Shown: piece after piece, positions 1 through 8,215 of the stretch
Layout of the letters: every line of letters begins with the position of its first letter
How positions within the stretch are numbered: the stretch's first letter is position 1
NCBI RefSeq assembly: GCF_018403285.1
Contig: NZ_BOSJ01000020.1
Span: 1 to 64,000, forward strand
Direction: 5' to 3'
DNA from: Paenibacillus sp. J45TS6
Lineage (GTDB): Bacteria; Bacillota; Bacilli; Paenibacillales; Paenibacillaceae
Length of the DNA: 64,000 bases
Program-made: the position numbers and the translations under genes
Notes under the pieces: generated by a model
What the model was told of the DNA's origin: nothing
What the model saw: the letters and a program-made list of their open reading frames with translations, nothing else
Database searches by the model: none

Positions 1-158
1 TGTTACGAGAGTTCTTTCCAAAAGGAAAAGACTTCGCAGAGGTATGTGATGAAGAATTGGAACATGCCCTCCATCTCATTAACAACAGACCAAGAAAATG
101 TTTAGGATGGAAAACAGCCCACGAATCATTTGAGTATGAAGTGTCGCACTTGGATTGA
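1..158 (+). pseudogene. IS30-family transposase C-terminal fragment (cut by window edge)
   Basis: The frame beginning at base 3 is open to a TGA at 156-158. It encodes about 51 residues ending a DDE transposase, with the segments LREFFPKGKDF and INNRPRKCLGWKT that are characteristic of the IS30-family C-terminus (family knowledge). The upstream part lies outside the window, so it cannot be told whether the element is intact. No clear terminal inverted repeat was recognised between the stop and R1 at 238. Confidence 0.75.
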
Positions 159-237
159 CAATCCGTCGCTTATATTCCTTTCTAGAAACATAACTGAATG
201 ACTCTAATTTATATTATCATATTTCCTTCACATGATT

Positions 238-330
238 GAACTATCCTGCGGGTTAGTTCAAAGAAAAAGCAGCCGATCGTATTGATTGGCTGCTTTTTGT
301 GTTATTCAACTAATTTTTCTACTTTAGTTC
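238..330 (-). repeat. Dispersed intergenic element R1 with internal terminator-like stem
   Basis: First of five related elements. In minus-strand orientation it begins GAACTAAAGTAGAAA, contains a strong stem (GCAGCCAATC paired with GATCGGCTGC, followed by TTTTT) at about 261-299, and ends CCCGCAGGATAGTTC. The two ends can themselves form small hairpins (AACTAA/TTAGTT and GAACTA/TAGTTC). It lies 55 bp downstream of the stop of the TIMP-like gene and could act as its terminator. Compare R2-R5. Confidence 0.75.
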
Positions 331-385
331 AACCAAACCTAAAAATGTAATTGTAGTAAGCAAAAGGTGGAACAGAACAATTGCT

Positions 386-958
386 TCACCAGCGTCGCCT
401 TCTTAAGAATATGACAAGTAAGATAAACAATGTTAGAGAAATTAAAAAAACTAAAACAATTAAGAATCGGTTATTGGTTTCCTTATTGAAATAAGATAAT
501 TCTAATGGATTTTCTTGATGGCTTGTTATCTTAGATGGTTCATATCCTGCTCCCAATATTTTAAGTTCTTCTTGGGCGGATTTAAGATTCTTAGTTCCCT
601 CACAAAGACCTGTTTGAAGTCGATCTGGTTTACCATAGGCAAAAACGATAAATTCTTCATTCACTTCAAATCCCTCATATCCACAACTTTCCGAACTCAA
701 AGCTGTGTAAACAGTCGTTTGAGAATCCAATTCTCCTTTCCAAACCTGCTTCACTTCGAACTGAGCTTTTACAGGATCTGCCGAAGACCAAATCTTATCA
801 GGTTTTGTCAAACTTAATAATTTGCCCGTAAAAATTGCAGTTTTTCGATTCATCTGATCTTCTATGCTTGGAGGTTCAGCACAAGAGCATGCATGAACAT
901 TTACAGGTGCGACCACAAACCACGTACTGAACACGAACAAAAAAATGAGTGAGTTCAT
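386..958 (-). CDS. TIMP/NTR-like secreted protein with C-terminal membrane anchor (possibly decayed start)
   Basis: 190 residues. Residues 1-23 look like a signal peptide and the mature N-terminus would begin ACSCAEPPS, the Cys-x-Cys start of bacterial tissue-inhibitor-of-metalloproteinase-like proteins (family knowledge). Residues about 164-185 form a membrane segment followed by RRRRW. This predicts an exported, membrane-tethered domain; no function is known to me. The ATG at 958 has no ribosome binding site. A good one (GAGGTGAT, 981-988) instead serves an in-frame ATG at 974-976 that is followed at once by TGA (971-973). Read through that codon, the protein would start with a normal KxRVA signal-peptide n-region. 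The gene may therefore be a very recent pseudogene or rely on re-initiation. Confidence 0.6.
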   Translation of the reverse strand: MNSLIFLFVFSTWFVVAPVNVHACSCAEPPSIEDQMNRKTAIFTGKLLSLTKPDKIWSSADPVKAQFEVKQVWKGELDSQTTVYTALSSESCGYEGFEVNEEFIVFAYGKPDRLQTGLCEGTKNLKSAQEELKILGAGYEPSKITSHQENPLELSYFNKETNNRFLIVLVFLISLTLFILLVIFLRRRRW

Positions 959-1050
959 AGCTACTCTTTTTCACATTTTTATCACCTCACTGAAAAAAGC
1001 GGCAAATTTCTGATTAGCTTTTAGACGTTTTTAATGAAAGAATGGTTGCG

Positions 1051-1140
1051 TTATCCTGCTCGTTAACTTAATGAAAAAGCAGCCGAAAACATTGATCGGC
1101 TGCTACTTGTGTTATTCAATTAATGTTTCTACGTTAGTTG
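1051..1140 (-). repeat. Dispersed intergenic element R2
   Basis: Minus-strand reading begins CAACTAACGTAGAAAC, has a stem GCAGCCGATC / TTTCGGCTGC at about 1073-1103, and ends GTTAACGAGCAGGATAA. It shares with R1 the block TTGAATAACACAA before the stem. It sits 15 bp downstream of the stop codon of a coding remnant (1155-1274). Confidence 0.75.
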
Positions 1141-1154
1141 ATTAGAAATTCAGA

Positions 1155-1274
1155 TTACAGCATTGAGTTTGCTACCCTCTCGATTTCCTGATCATTAAGG
1201 GGCCTTCCTGTAAAATCAGTAATTATATACTGTATTCCAGAGTTGACAAAAGTTAAACTTTTATAATCTCTAGT
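1155..1274 (-). pseudogene. C-terminal coding remnant, possibly of a DUF4367-type protein
   Basis: In the frame ending at TAA 1155-1157 the minus strand reads a coherent C-terminus (YKSLTFVNSGIQYIITDFTG then RPLNDQEIERVANSML). The alternation of hydrophobic and charged residues and the ending ERVANSML resemble the last strand-turn-helix of DUF4367 proteins, as judged from memory. The frame runs without a break into the 3' end of the histidine kinase gene, so the rest of this gene has been lost. Without a database search the family name is tentative. Confidence 0.45.
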
Positions 1275-2359
1275 TAAAAAGGCAAAGTAATAATAAATTT
1301 AAAAATACGATCTGCATAATTTAGTGTTAAAGTTCCACCATGCAATTCAACAATGTTTCTAGCAATGGAAAGACCAAGACCTGTTCCCGTCTGGTTTCCT
1401 TCGTTACTTCGAGAATGGTCGACTTTATAAAATCGATCGAAGAGTTTTAATTCTTGTTCTTTAGTTAAATTTCTTCCTTTATTTTCGATCGTAATCATTA
1501 TTTTCTCATTAACTGTATTCATTAGAATACGAATTGTTCCAGGCTTTACAGAGTATTTAAGAGCATTCATCAACAAATTATCTATTGCTCTCGCCATTTT
1601 ATCACTGTCGATGACAACCATTGCAGATGAGTTTCCAAGCTCTTTTATAATCTTGATCCCCTTTTCTTGTGCGATCGGTTCAAATTCAAAAAGTAATTGA
1701 TCGAGCAGTTGAAATAAATCGATTTCCTTTAAGTCTAAATGGGTTTCAAATGATGTAAGACGTGTATACTCAAACAAGTCGTCAAGCATATTTTTCAAAT
1801 GAATTGCTTTGTTATATGTGTTTTGAACAAATCTGGAGTATTCATCCTTATCTCGAAATGAGTCTGTTCTTAATAGATCAATATATCCAATAATACTCGT
1901 AAGTGGTGTGCGTAGGTCATGCGATAACCCAGTGATCATGTCCATCTTAGAATTTTCAATTTCGCGTTCCTTTTCAATCTGATGCTGCAATCTTTCTGTC
2001 ATTTGATTGATGTTGAATGCGACTCGGCCAATTTCATCCTGTCGATTCACAGGAACACGATAATTTAAATCACCCTCAGAAATAATCTGGAGTCCTCGCT
2101 CCAGTTCGATTAAGTCTTTAACAATCCGCCGAGTTAAAATCAAGAAAACAATGATAAAAACGAAAAAATACGTAAGAGAACTGAGGTAAGGAAAGAAACC
2201 GAGAAACCAATTCCAATTCATCTCCTCGCTTATTTTCACAAAAAATAAAATGGGTATGTTATTTATAAACATAGCAATGACTGCACTTAATAAGATTCTG
2301 ATTAATATGTTGAACTGAATTTTTTTCTTTCTTTTTGACTCTTTCGAATGATCAGTCAA
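1274..2359 (-). CDS. Sensor histidine kinase (HAMP, HisKA, HATPase_c)
   Basis: 361 residues. Two membrane segments (about 17-41 and 55-77) flank a short extracellular loop of about 15 residues. A HAMP region follows (79-132), then the HisKA box with the phospho-accepting H147 in GLSHDLRTPL, and the ATP-binding N box (NALKYS) and G box (GTGLGLSIA). The small loop suggests sensing within or at the membrane rather than of a soluble ligand. The start overlaps the response regulator by 8 bp, indicating translational coupling. Together they form a VanRS-like OmpR/EnvZ-type pair; the signal is unknown. Confidence 0.93.
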   Translation of the reverse strand: MTDHSKESKRKKKIQFNILIRILLSAVIAMFINNIPILFFVKISEEMNWNWFLGFFPYLSSLTYFFVFIIVFLILTRRIVKDLIELERGLQIISEGDLNYRVPVNRQDEIGRVAFNINQMTERLQHQIEKEREIENSKMDMITGLSHDLRTPLTSIIGYIDLLRTDSFRDKDEYSRFVQNTYNKAIHLKNMLDDLFEYTRLTSFETHLDLKEIDLFQLLDQLLFEFEPIAQEKGIKIIKELGNSSAMVVIDSDKMARAIDNLLMNALKYSVKPGTIRILMNTVNEKIMITIENKGRNLTKEQELKLFDRFYKVDHSRSNEGNQTGTGLGLSIARNIVELHGGTLTLNYADRIFKFIITLPF

Positions 2360-3035
2360 TTTTATAGCCCACTCCCCATACTGTTTTAATATAACGGGGC
2401 TCTCTCGGAGAATCCTCTATTTTTTCCCTCAAGTTTCGTATATGAACCATAACTGTATTATCCGATCTTCCGTATGGCTCTTTCCATACCGTTTCATAAA
2501 TCTTATCAGAGCTAAATACCTGCCCAGGATGGCTTGCCAGCAATTCAAGTATTGAAAACTCAAGAGGAGTCAAAGCAATGTTGTTCCCGCTTAGAGTTAC
2601 AGAATGTCTATTCTTATCAATAACAAGATCTTTTATTATAATAAGAGAATTATGATCTGCTCTCCCTGATAAGACTTGACGACGAAGTTGCGCTTTTACT
2701 CGTGCAATCAATTCTAAAGGATTAAACGGTTTTATCATATAATCATCTGCTCCGGTGGTAAGACCGGTAATTTTATCAATATCTTCTTCTTTGACGGATA
2801 ACATAATAATCGGAATATTTGATATTTCTCTAATTTTCATACAAGCTTGAAAACCATCCATTCGCGGCATCATAACATCCAAGATGACCAAATGGACGGG
2901 GGTTGTTCTAACTACATTTAATGCATCTATACCATCTGAAGCTTCAATGACGTGATATCCTTCATTTCGTAAATATATATGAATAACATCTCGTATCTCT
3001 GGATCGTCATCAACGACAAGTACGGTGTTCATCAT
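2352..3035 (-). CDS. OmpR-family response regulator
   Basis: 227 residues. The receiver domain (about 1-118) has the acidic pocket DDD at 9-11, phospho-accepting D53 in LVILDVMMPRMDG and the conserved Lys in IKPF. A winged-helix Trans_reg_C domain (about 130-227) ends in the usual YIKTVWGVGYKI. It is the partner of the downstream kinase (8-bp overlap). The ribosome binding site GAGAGGAG precedes ATGATG. It may be co-transcribed with the methyltransferase gene 49 bp upstream. Confidence 0.95.
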   Translation of the reverse strand: MMNTVLVVDDDPEIRDVIHIYLRNEGYHVIEASDGIDALNVVRTTPVHLVILDVMMPRMDGFQACMKIREISNIPIIMLSVKEEDIDKITGLTTGADDYMIKPFNPLELIARVKAQLRRQVLSGRADHNSLIIIKDLVIDKNRHSVTLSGNNIALTPLEFSILELLASHPGQVFSSDKIYETVWKEPYGRSDNTVMVHIRNLREKIEDSPREPRYIKTVWGVGYKID

Positions 3036-3084
3036 TTGTGTAGCTCCTCTCTAATGAAAGTCCGAGATTCTATGGTGTTAGTGT

Positions 3085-3642
3085 TTATTTTTTCCGGCAA
3101 GTATATACAAAAGCAGGAGGAAAATTAAAGGGTACAAAGTCAATTTTCTCAATCGTAAAAGATTCCTCCAATTGTCTTTTCATTTGAAGAGAATACTGGA
3201 AGGCTATAAAAATCCCCCCTGGTTTCAGCGCCTCAGTTATTTGATTCAACAGCTTATTTCGCATTTCACTTGTAAAATTAAAAAATGGTAAGCCGCTAAG
3301 AATGCAGTCAAACTGATCGATGTTATTTTCATTCATTCTTTTAATTAATTGATAAGCATTTGAATAGCATTTAAAATCTGGGTATTGAGCGGTTAGATTA
3401 TTTCTCATTCTCTTATCCATTTCAAATAGTACAACTTTTGTTTGACCCGTTAACTGCTCCTGTATGAAATGCGTAATAGCTCCTGTACCTGACCCGAGTT
3501 CTGCAATGGCCTGGACTTCGCTCCACTTCAAAGGTTCAACCATTTTGGCAGCAAGAAAACGAGAGCTAGGCATTACACTTCCTACTCGTAGCGGATTCCT
3601 AAGAAACCCTCTTAAAAACAAGAACCATTCATTTGTGTTCAT
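3085..3642 (-). CDS. Class I SAM-dependent methyltransferase, phospholipid N-methyltransferase-like
   Basis: 185 residues. The opening FLRGFLRNPLRVGSVMPSSR followed by the SAM-binding motif IAELGSGTGAITHFI matches the family annotated as PmtA-like phospholipid or rRNA-adenine-type methyltransferases. The pattern LSGLPFFNF occupies the place of the catalytic motif IV. The start is supported by AAGGGG before ATG. It is the first gene of a probable operon with the response regulator and kinase, so a role in modifying the membrane in response to the sensed signal is possible, but this is inference from position only. Confidence 0.75.
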   Translation of the reverse strand: MNTNEWFLFLRGFLRNPLRVGSVMPSSRFLAAKMVEPLKWSEVQAIAELGSGTGAITHFIQEQLTGQTKVVLFEMDKRMRNNLTAQYPDFKCYSNAYQLIKRMNENNIDQFDCILSGLPFFNFTSEMRNKLLNQITEALKPGGIFIAFQYSLQMKRQLEESFTIEKIDFVPFNFPPAFVYTCRKK

Positions 3643-3899
3643 CTTACTTTCCCCTTATCAATGTATTATGACTGATTAAAATTTACGTATTCCTAAAGGA
3701 TTTGAACAAATACTATCCTGTATAGTAGCGCTAAAATCTAAGGAATTTGCAGGGGAAATTCTTAAGAAGCTCTAAAGATTATAAGATTATAAAATAAAAA
3801 GCCGCCTGTTTGGCGACTTCTGATCCTGCGAATGACCCATAATTGGTCATAATTATCACATTAGTAGTAATTTAATATTCCTCTTCTAACTCTAAATAT

Positions 3900-3965
3900 C
3901 TACGCACGGAATAAAACATCAGCGTTAATCTCATCAAATTTTGGTGCAAAATCATCTAACTGATC
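3900..3965 (-). pseudogene. Remnant of a carboxymuconolactone decarboxylase-family gene
   Basis: Directly downstream of the aldo/keto reductase stop, the minus strand encodes DQLDDFAPKFDEINADVLF followed by RA and a TAG stop. LxxFAPKFxExNxDVLF is the opening motif of carboxymuconolactone decarboxylase/AhpD-like proteins, where it normally continues GEVWSR. Only about 21 codons survive, so the gene is broken. Such genes often neighbour MerR-controlled aldo/keto reductases, which fits the context. The rest of the 3643-3973 spacer holds a small hairpin near 3808 and nothing else I can identify. Confidence 0.55.
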
Positions 3966-3973
3966 ACAAAATA

Positions 3974-4846
<873 letters not shown>

Positions 4847-4905
4847 TTATTTAATCAAAGCTGCCTATTTTCATATTGCCCCATCAATTAATGAGCTTTA
4901 CAATT

Positions 4906-4960
4906 TCAGCAACTTGAACTATGTTTAGCCTACCACCTTCGTGTAACCCGAAGGCAAGAG
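4906..4960 (-). promoter_or_regulatory. MerR-type operator/promoter between the reductase and regulator genes
   Basis: A near-perfect 19-bp dyad (CCTTCGTGTAACCCGAAGG, 4936-4954) occupies the gap between the divergent genes. On the minus strand a -35-like TTGCCT and a -10-like TAGGCT flank it with 19 bp between them. An over-long spacer carrying the dyad is the hallmark of MerR-activated promoters (established for the family). The operator would control the aldo/keto reductase. Confidence 0.7.
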
Positions 4961-4993
4961 TTTTGAGGTATGTAAATCAAAAAAATTTGAGGA

Positions 4994-5437
4994 GTGGTTA
5001 AAATCTATACAGTGAAGGAAGTCTCAAAGCTGCTGGAATTGACAGAACATACCGTTCGCTACTATACGGATAAGGGATTAGTTCCTAGTGTCAAGCGTGA
5101 CAAAAACAATAACCGACTTTTTGATGAAGAATCCATCAACTGGCTAATTGGCGTAAAACATTTAAAACAATGCGGTATGTCAGTGGAAGACATTAAATCC
5201 TATGTAGATCTGTGTTTGGAAGGCCATTCTACCATGCAAGAGCGCTATGAAATCATTATCAAACAAAAAGCCATTGCTCTAGCTCAGTTGGAGGAAGCTA
5301 AACGAAGAGCTAAATATATGGAAGAAAAAGCGAATCACTACCTTGATATTATCAACGGTGTGGTCCCAGATGACATGAATCCTAGAGATTGGGAGTCAAT
5401 TAATGCGAATACCCCGTTAAAAAAAAGAACAAGTTGA
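4994..5437 (+). CDS. MerR-family transcriptional regulator
   Basis: 147 residues. The N-terminal winged helix YTVKEVSKLLELTEHTVRYY is a typical MerR DNA-binding domain, followed by a helical dimerisation coiled coil (about 85-120). There is no cysteine-rich metal site, so an organic or electrophile signal is more likely. It starts at GTG 4994 right after an in-frame TGA. The purine-rich GAGGAG overlaps the GTG itself, so the ribosome binding site is poorly placed and translation may be weak. It is divergent from, and presumably activates, the aldo/keto reductase. Confidence 0.9.
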   Translation: MVKIYTVKEVSKLLELTEHTVRYYTDKGLVPSVKRDKNNNRLFDEESINWLIGVKHLKQCGMSVEDIKSYVDLCLEGHSTMQERYEIIIKQKAIALAQLEEAKRRAKYMEEKANHYLDIINGVVPDDMNPRDWESINANTPLKKRTS

Positions 5438-5463
5438 TTTTCTTTTAGAAAATCAACTTGTTC
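5427..5463. terminator. Bidirectional terminator overlapping the MerR gene end
   Basis: A 15-bp AT-rich perfect stem (GAACAAGTTGATTTTC and its complement) with a short TTTTAG-region loop. The TGA stop of the regulator lies inside the left arm. The pseudogene on the other strand stops at 5463, so the hairpin may serve both directions. Confidence 0.7.
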
Positions 5464-5626
5464 TAAAATTTCACTTCAAAATCCAATGTTATAAAAGGTG
5501 TTGCTCCAATATAGCCCTTATCTGGAATGATATCCACTAATATTTTTAACAAATACATAGTTTCTCTTGTTGATTCTTCTGTCAAAAATCAGTTTTAACA
5601 AATATTGTACTGAGTTCTTCTTCAAC
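5463..5626 (-). pseudogene. Frameshifted remnant of an unknown gene abutting element R3
   Basis: On the minus strand, starting exactly where R3 ends, one frame reads VEEELSTIFVKTDF then stops. The next frame continues LTEESTRETMYLLKILVDII and PDKGYIGATPFITLDFEVKF to a TAG at 5463-5465. The two join if the run of five T at the break once had six, so a 1-nt loss explains the split. An ATG is created by the R3 end sequence (ATGAGTAGG), which could make this a tiny chimeric reading frame. I do not recognise the family. Confidence 0.5.
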
Positions 5627-5716
5627 TATCCTACTCATTAACATAACGAACAGAAAGCAGCTGCCAACGGGCAAACTGCTTCCTCTTATTTTGAACTATC
5701 GTTTCTACGTTAGTTT
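5624..5716 (-). repeat. Dispersed intergenic element R3
   Basis: Minus-strand reading begins AAACTAACGTAGAAACGAT, has an imperfect stem built on GAAGCAG...CTGCTTTC, and ends GTTAATGAGTAGGATAGTT. It starts only 4 bp after the stop of the upstream acetyltransferase and ends exactly at the start of the coding remnant 5463-5626. It is flanked very tightly on both sides. Confidence 0.75.
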
Positions 5717-5720
5717 AGCA

Positions 5721-6602
5721 CTACGCATGAGCCAATTTAGGTATACAAAAAGCAGGTAGCTTTCCTAAATCAGAAAGCGATTTTATAAACAAGACATCCT
5801 CATGCTTGCCGAAGGGTTCTGTATATACTTTATCAATAATTTGGTCTGGGGTGAAGTGGAACCGAATCTGCCTTGTTTGTTCCGTTGTAATCCGTGAAAC
5901 CAACGCTTCAATGTCTACCTCTTTGTCGCTAACAATATCATACAAATGCATCAAATCGCCTTCATGTTCAAAAACTATGATGGCATCGTCAGGGTGCGAA
6001 TAATAAAGGCATTCTTGAAAAACGTTTAAAGCGTAAAATTGAAATAACCCTTCGGTGTTAGTAACACCAAAATGTTTTGAAATTGGTCTACGAGAACTAA
6101 GCTTCTGTTTAATTAAATTCCAATGCTCTTTCGTGGAAACATCCAGTTTATCCAGTGATATTAGATTAGCTTGGGGTTCATCAGGTGTATTTAAGTGAAA
6201 TTGGTGTTCAGGGAAGGTAGCAAATCCAAACTTGGGATAAAACTCGAGTACGGTTCTGTTCGCAAATAAGAAAAACAAGTCGCATGTGTCTTCGTATGTA
6301 TCCAATACATGCTCCATTAGTTGTTTTGACAATCCCTTACCCCGATGCTCAGGATGAGTCATTACAGTTCCGATCTGAAGAGCCCGTGTGCATTCACCAT
6401 TAATGACCAAGTTCATTTTGCTTACTGAAACATTCGCAATTACCTCATCATCGGCAACAAATGAATGGCAAATATAACGGTCGTCCCAGGCTCCTTTTTG
6501 GTACCATGCTTCGAACTCAATACCAAATACTAGCTTGGAAAGTCGATTGAAGCTTCCTCGGTACCCATCATGGTTTCTGTAGTCATTACTATGTATTATC
6601 AT
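5721..6602 (-). CDS. GNAT-family N-acetyltransferase (two-domain)
   Basis: 293 residues. The N-terminal GNAT domain (about 1-145) carries the acetyl-CoA loop in IGTVMTHPEHRGKGLSKQLM (RGKGL, motif A) and the C-terminal motif B region YPKFGFATF. The C-terminal half (about 150-293) lacks a clear GNAT signature and resembles the extra domain of Eis-like acetyltransferases. The substrate is unknown. It lies in the cassette-like region, followed by R3. Confidence 0.85.
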   Translation of the reverse strand: MIIHSNDYRNHDGYRGSFNRLSKLVFGIEFEAWYQKGAWDDRYICHSFVADDEVIANVSVSKMNLVINGECTRALQIGTVMTHPEHRGKGLSKQLMEHVLDTYEDTCDLFFLFANRTVLEFYPKFGFATFPEHQFHLNTPDEPQANLISLDKLDVSTKEHWNLIKQKLSSRRPISKHFGVTNTEGLFQFYALNVFQECLYYSHPDDAIIVFEHEGDLMHLYDIVSDKEVDIEALVSRITTEQTRQIRFHFTPDQIIDKVYTEPFGKHEDVLFIKSLSDLGKLPAFCIPKLAHA

Positions 6603-6684
6603 CGAAAAGTGTTGTCCTTTCTAAGTAGAATAAACTTCAATTTATGTCTGCCAACGCAAGTTCCTTATTGTTATTAATTAATAT

Positions 6685-6954
6685 TCAAAGGATATACTCC
6701 GCAAGGATATCCCCATCTTCGTCTCTCTCACCATTTTCTATAAAACCAAGTGACGTATAAAGTTTCTTTGCTATCTTGTTTTCCTCTCCATAGACAATTA
6801 CTATTTTCGAAGCATCCCCATGCGGGAAAGTCTTAATCAATTCAATTGCCCTTACTATTGCTTCTTTACCATATCCATTTTGTTGATATTCTTCCACCCT
6901 AAGACTGATACATTCATTGAAGTTATCAAATGTAATTTTTCTTAACTCTATCAT
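6685..6954 (-). pseudogene. Internally deleted GNAT acetyltransferase
   Basis: The start is the ATG at 6954, preceded by AGGAGG at 7-nt spacing. The first 18 residues (MIELRKITFDNFNECISL) are a normal GNAT N-terminus and the rest (NGYGKEAIVRAIELI through KKLYTSLGFIENGE) is a normal motif A-B C-terminal half. The central strands of about 60 residues are missing, so the product is 89 residues and unlikely to fold as an acetyltransferase. The deletion is in frame and joins two regions that both encode a VEEYQ/ERYQ-like sequence. Confidence 0.65.
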
Positions 6955-7044
6955 TATTTTTCCTCCTAATATAGATATTAGGGAATTGTTATGTATAACG
7001 ACGAAGTTTATATAATTCCATATGTAAGTATTCAAGAAATCATT

Positions 7045-7134
7045 AAGCTATCCTGCCCGCTAGTCTAACAAAGGCAGCAGATCACGAGGATCAGCTGCCT
7101 TCTAATTTTAATTAAGCTATCGTGTCCGGTTTTA
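7045..7134 (-). repeat. Dispersed intergenic element R4
   Basis: Minus-strand reading contains ACACGATAGCTTAATTAAAA, a perfect stem GGCAGC(T)GATC / GATC(T)GCTGCC around CTCGT, and ends GACTAGCGGGCAGGATAGCTT. The stem differs in sequence from R1/R2 yet is fully paired. The left end is diverged from the ACTAACGTAGAAAC form. It follows the phosphotransferase gene. Confidence 0.7.
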
Positions 7135-7196
7135 TAATCGCATCCATCATTCTCCTATCAGACTTTTTATAACTAAAACCATAGAAGAAGTATTTA

Positions 7197-8171
7197 CTAG
7201 TTTATATCGTTCTCTTCACACCATTCTTTCAAGAATTTTAAATTACCACTAATGTGGTCACCGTAATTGTTTGCTCCCCAAACTTCTGAATTCCCTGTAT
7301 GAAGTCCCATTAACCATATTTCCCTAATTGCTACGAAGGTCGAAATCGATGCTAGGTCGACATCCGATAACGGTTTGATTTTAAGATACGATTCCAAAAA
7401 AATGCTCCATGATTCGTTCTTAAAGCGTTCTTTCGTACGCCCTCGTACTCTTGACCAAAGAAAAACGGAAAGATCGTATGCCCTCCATCCATAACCCCCG
7501 CAGTCAAAATCAAAATGAGTTAAAGTATCATTATAAAAATGTACATTCCACCCATGAAGATCCCCGTGACATACTCCCCACTCTAAACCATGTGAAATAT
7601 TTTCTACCCGTTTTTGTAAAAGCAATGCCAATGATTCCAGATACGCTATGTCTTCGGCTCTGTCTGAAAAAACGGACTTTATTGAATGAATGGGATTGGT
7701 CAGCAAATGATCTAAATCAATAGAAAATCGATTATGATTACACTCAAAAGTATCCATTGCCAAATGCATCTTAGCTACTTGTTCTCCATATAACAACGCG
7801 CTTTCCTTATTATCCAAGAAATCACCTTCCGCATATGTAAAGAGAACAGCGAAACGTTGTCCCTCAGGCGCCTCAATCTCAGTAATAAAATTACCGTCCT
7901 TCTTTGGTAACGAATAAGATACGGGAATTCCTTTTGATATCAAGTATCCTAATAGTTCAATTTCAAAATCAATATCGCTCTTATTTCGCCAATTCGTCTT
8001 GTAAATACGTAATATATATTTGCTTTCGTGGGTGGTTATTAAATACGTATCATTTAATCCATTACAAAGAAATCTACACTCTACTATATTTCCAAGGTTA
8101 TAAAGTTCATTAATCATCGAATGTAAGTCAGAAGAAGAAATAACGGAATAGTTAACAGCCGGTTTGTACAT
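7197..8171 (-). CDS. Aminoglycoside phosphotransferase-fold (APH) kinase
   Basis: 324 residues. Brenner's motif is seen as CHGDLHGWNVHF (catalytic Asp, Mg-binding Asn) and the metal-binding DFD as THFDFDCGG; the N-lobe has YLITTHESKYILRIYK. The family phosphorylates aminoglycosides, choline, homoserine or protein side chains, and the sequence alone does not say which. Cytoplasmic. It is the last gene of a run of four minus-strand genes ending at R4. Confidence 0.88.
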   Translation of the reverse strand: MYKPAVNYSVISSSDLHSMINELYNLGNIVECRFLCNGLNDTYLITTHESKYILRIYKTNWRNKSDIDFEIELLGYLISKGIPVSYSLPKKDGNFITEIEAPEGQRFAVLFTYAEGDFLDNKESALLYGEQVAKMHLAMDTFECNHNRFSIDLDHLLTNPIHSIKSVFSDRAEDIAYLESLALLLQKRVENISHGLEWGVCHGDLHGWNVHFYNDTLTHFDFDCGGYGWRAYDLSVFLWSRVRGRTKERFKNESWSIFLESYLKIKPLSDVDLASISTFVAIREIWLMGLHTGNSEVWGANNYGDHISGNLKFLKEWCEENDIN

Positions 8172-8215
8172 ATCATTCCTTCTTTCTTAATTATTTTACG
8201 TATTCAAAATGACCT

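Noticed and set aside
3800-3845. Sixth copy of the R element (GATCCTGCGAATGAC after a GCCGCC/GGCGAC hairpin)
   Set aside because: Order of hairpin and motif is reversed and the other conserved blocks are missing.
5003-5020. ATC start for the MerR gene, spaced well from GAGGAG
   Set aside because: The in-frame GTG at 4994 gives MVKIYTVKEV, the normal start sequence for this family, so an exotic start is unnecessary.
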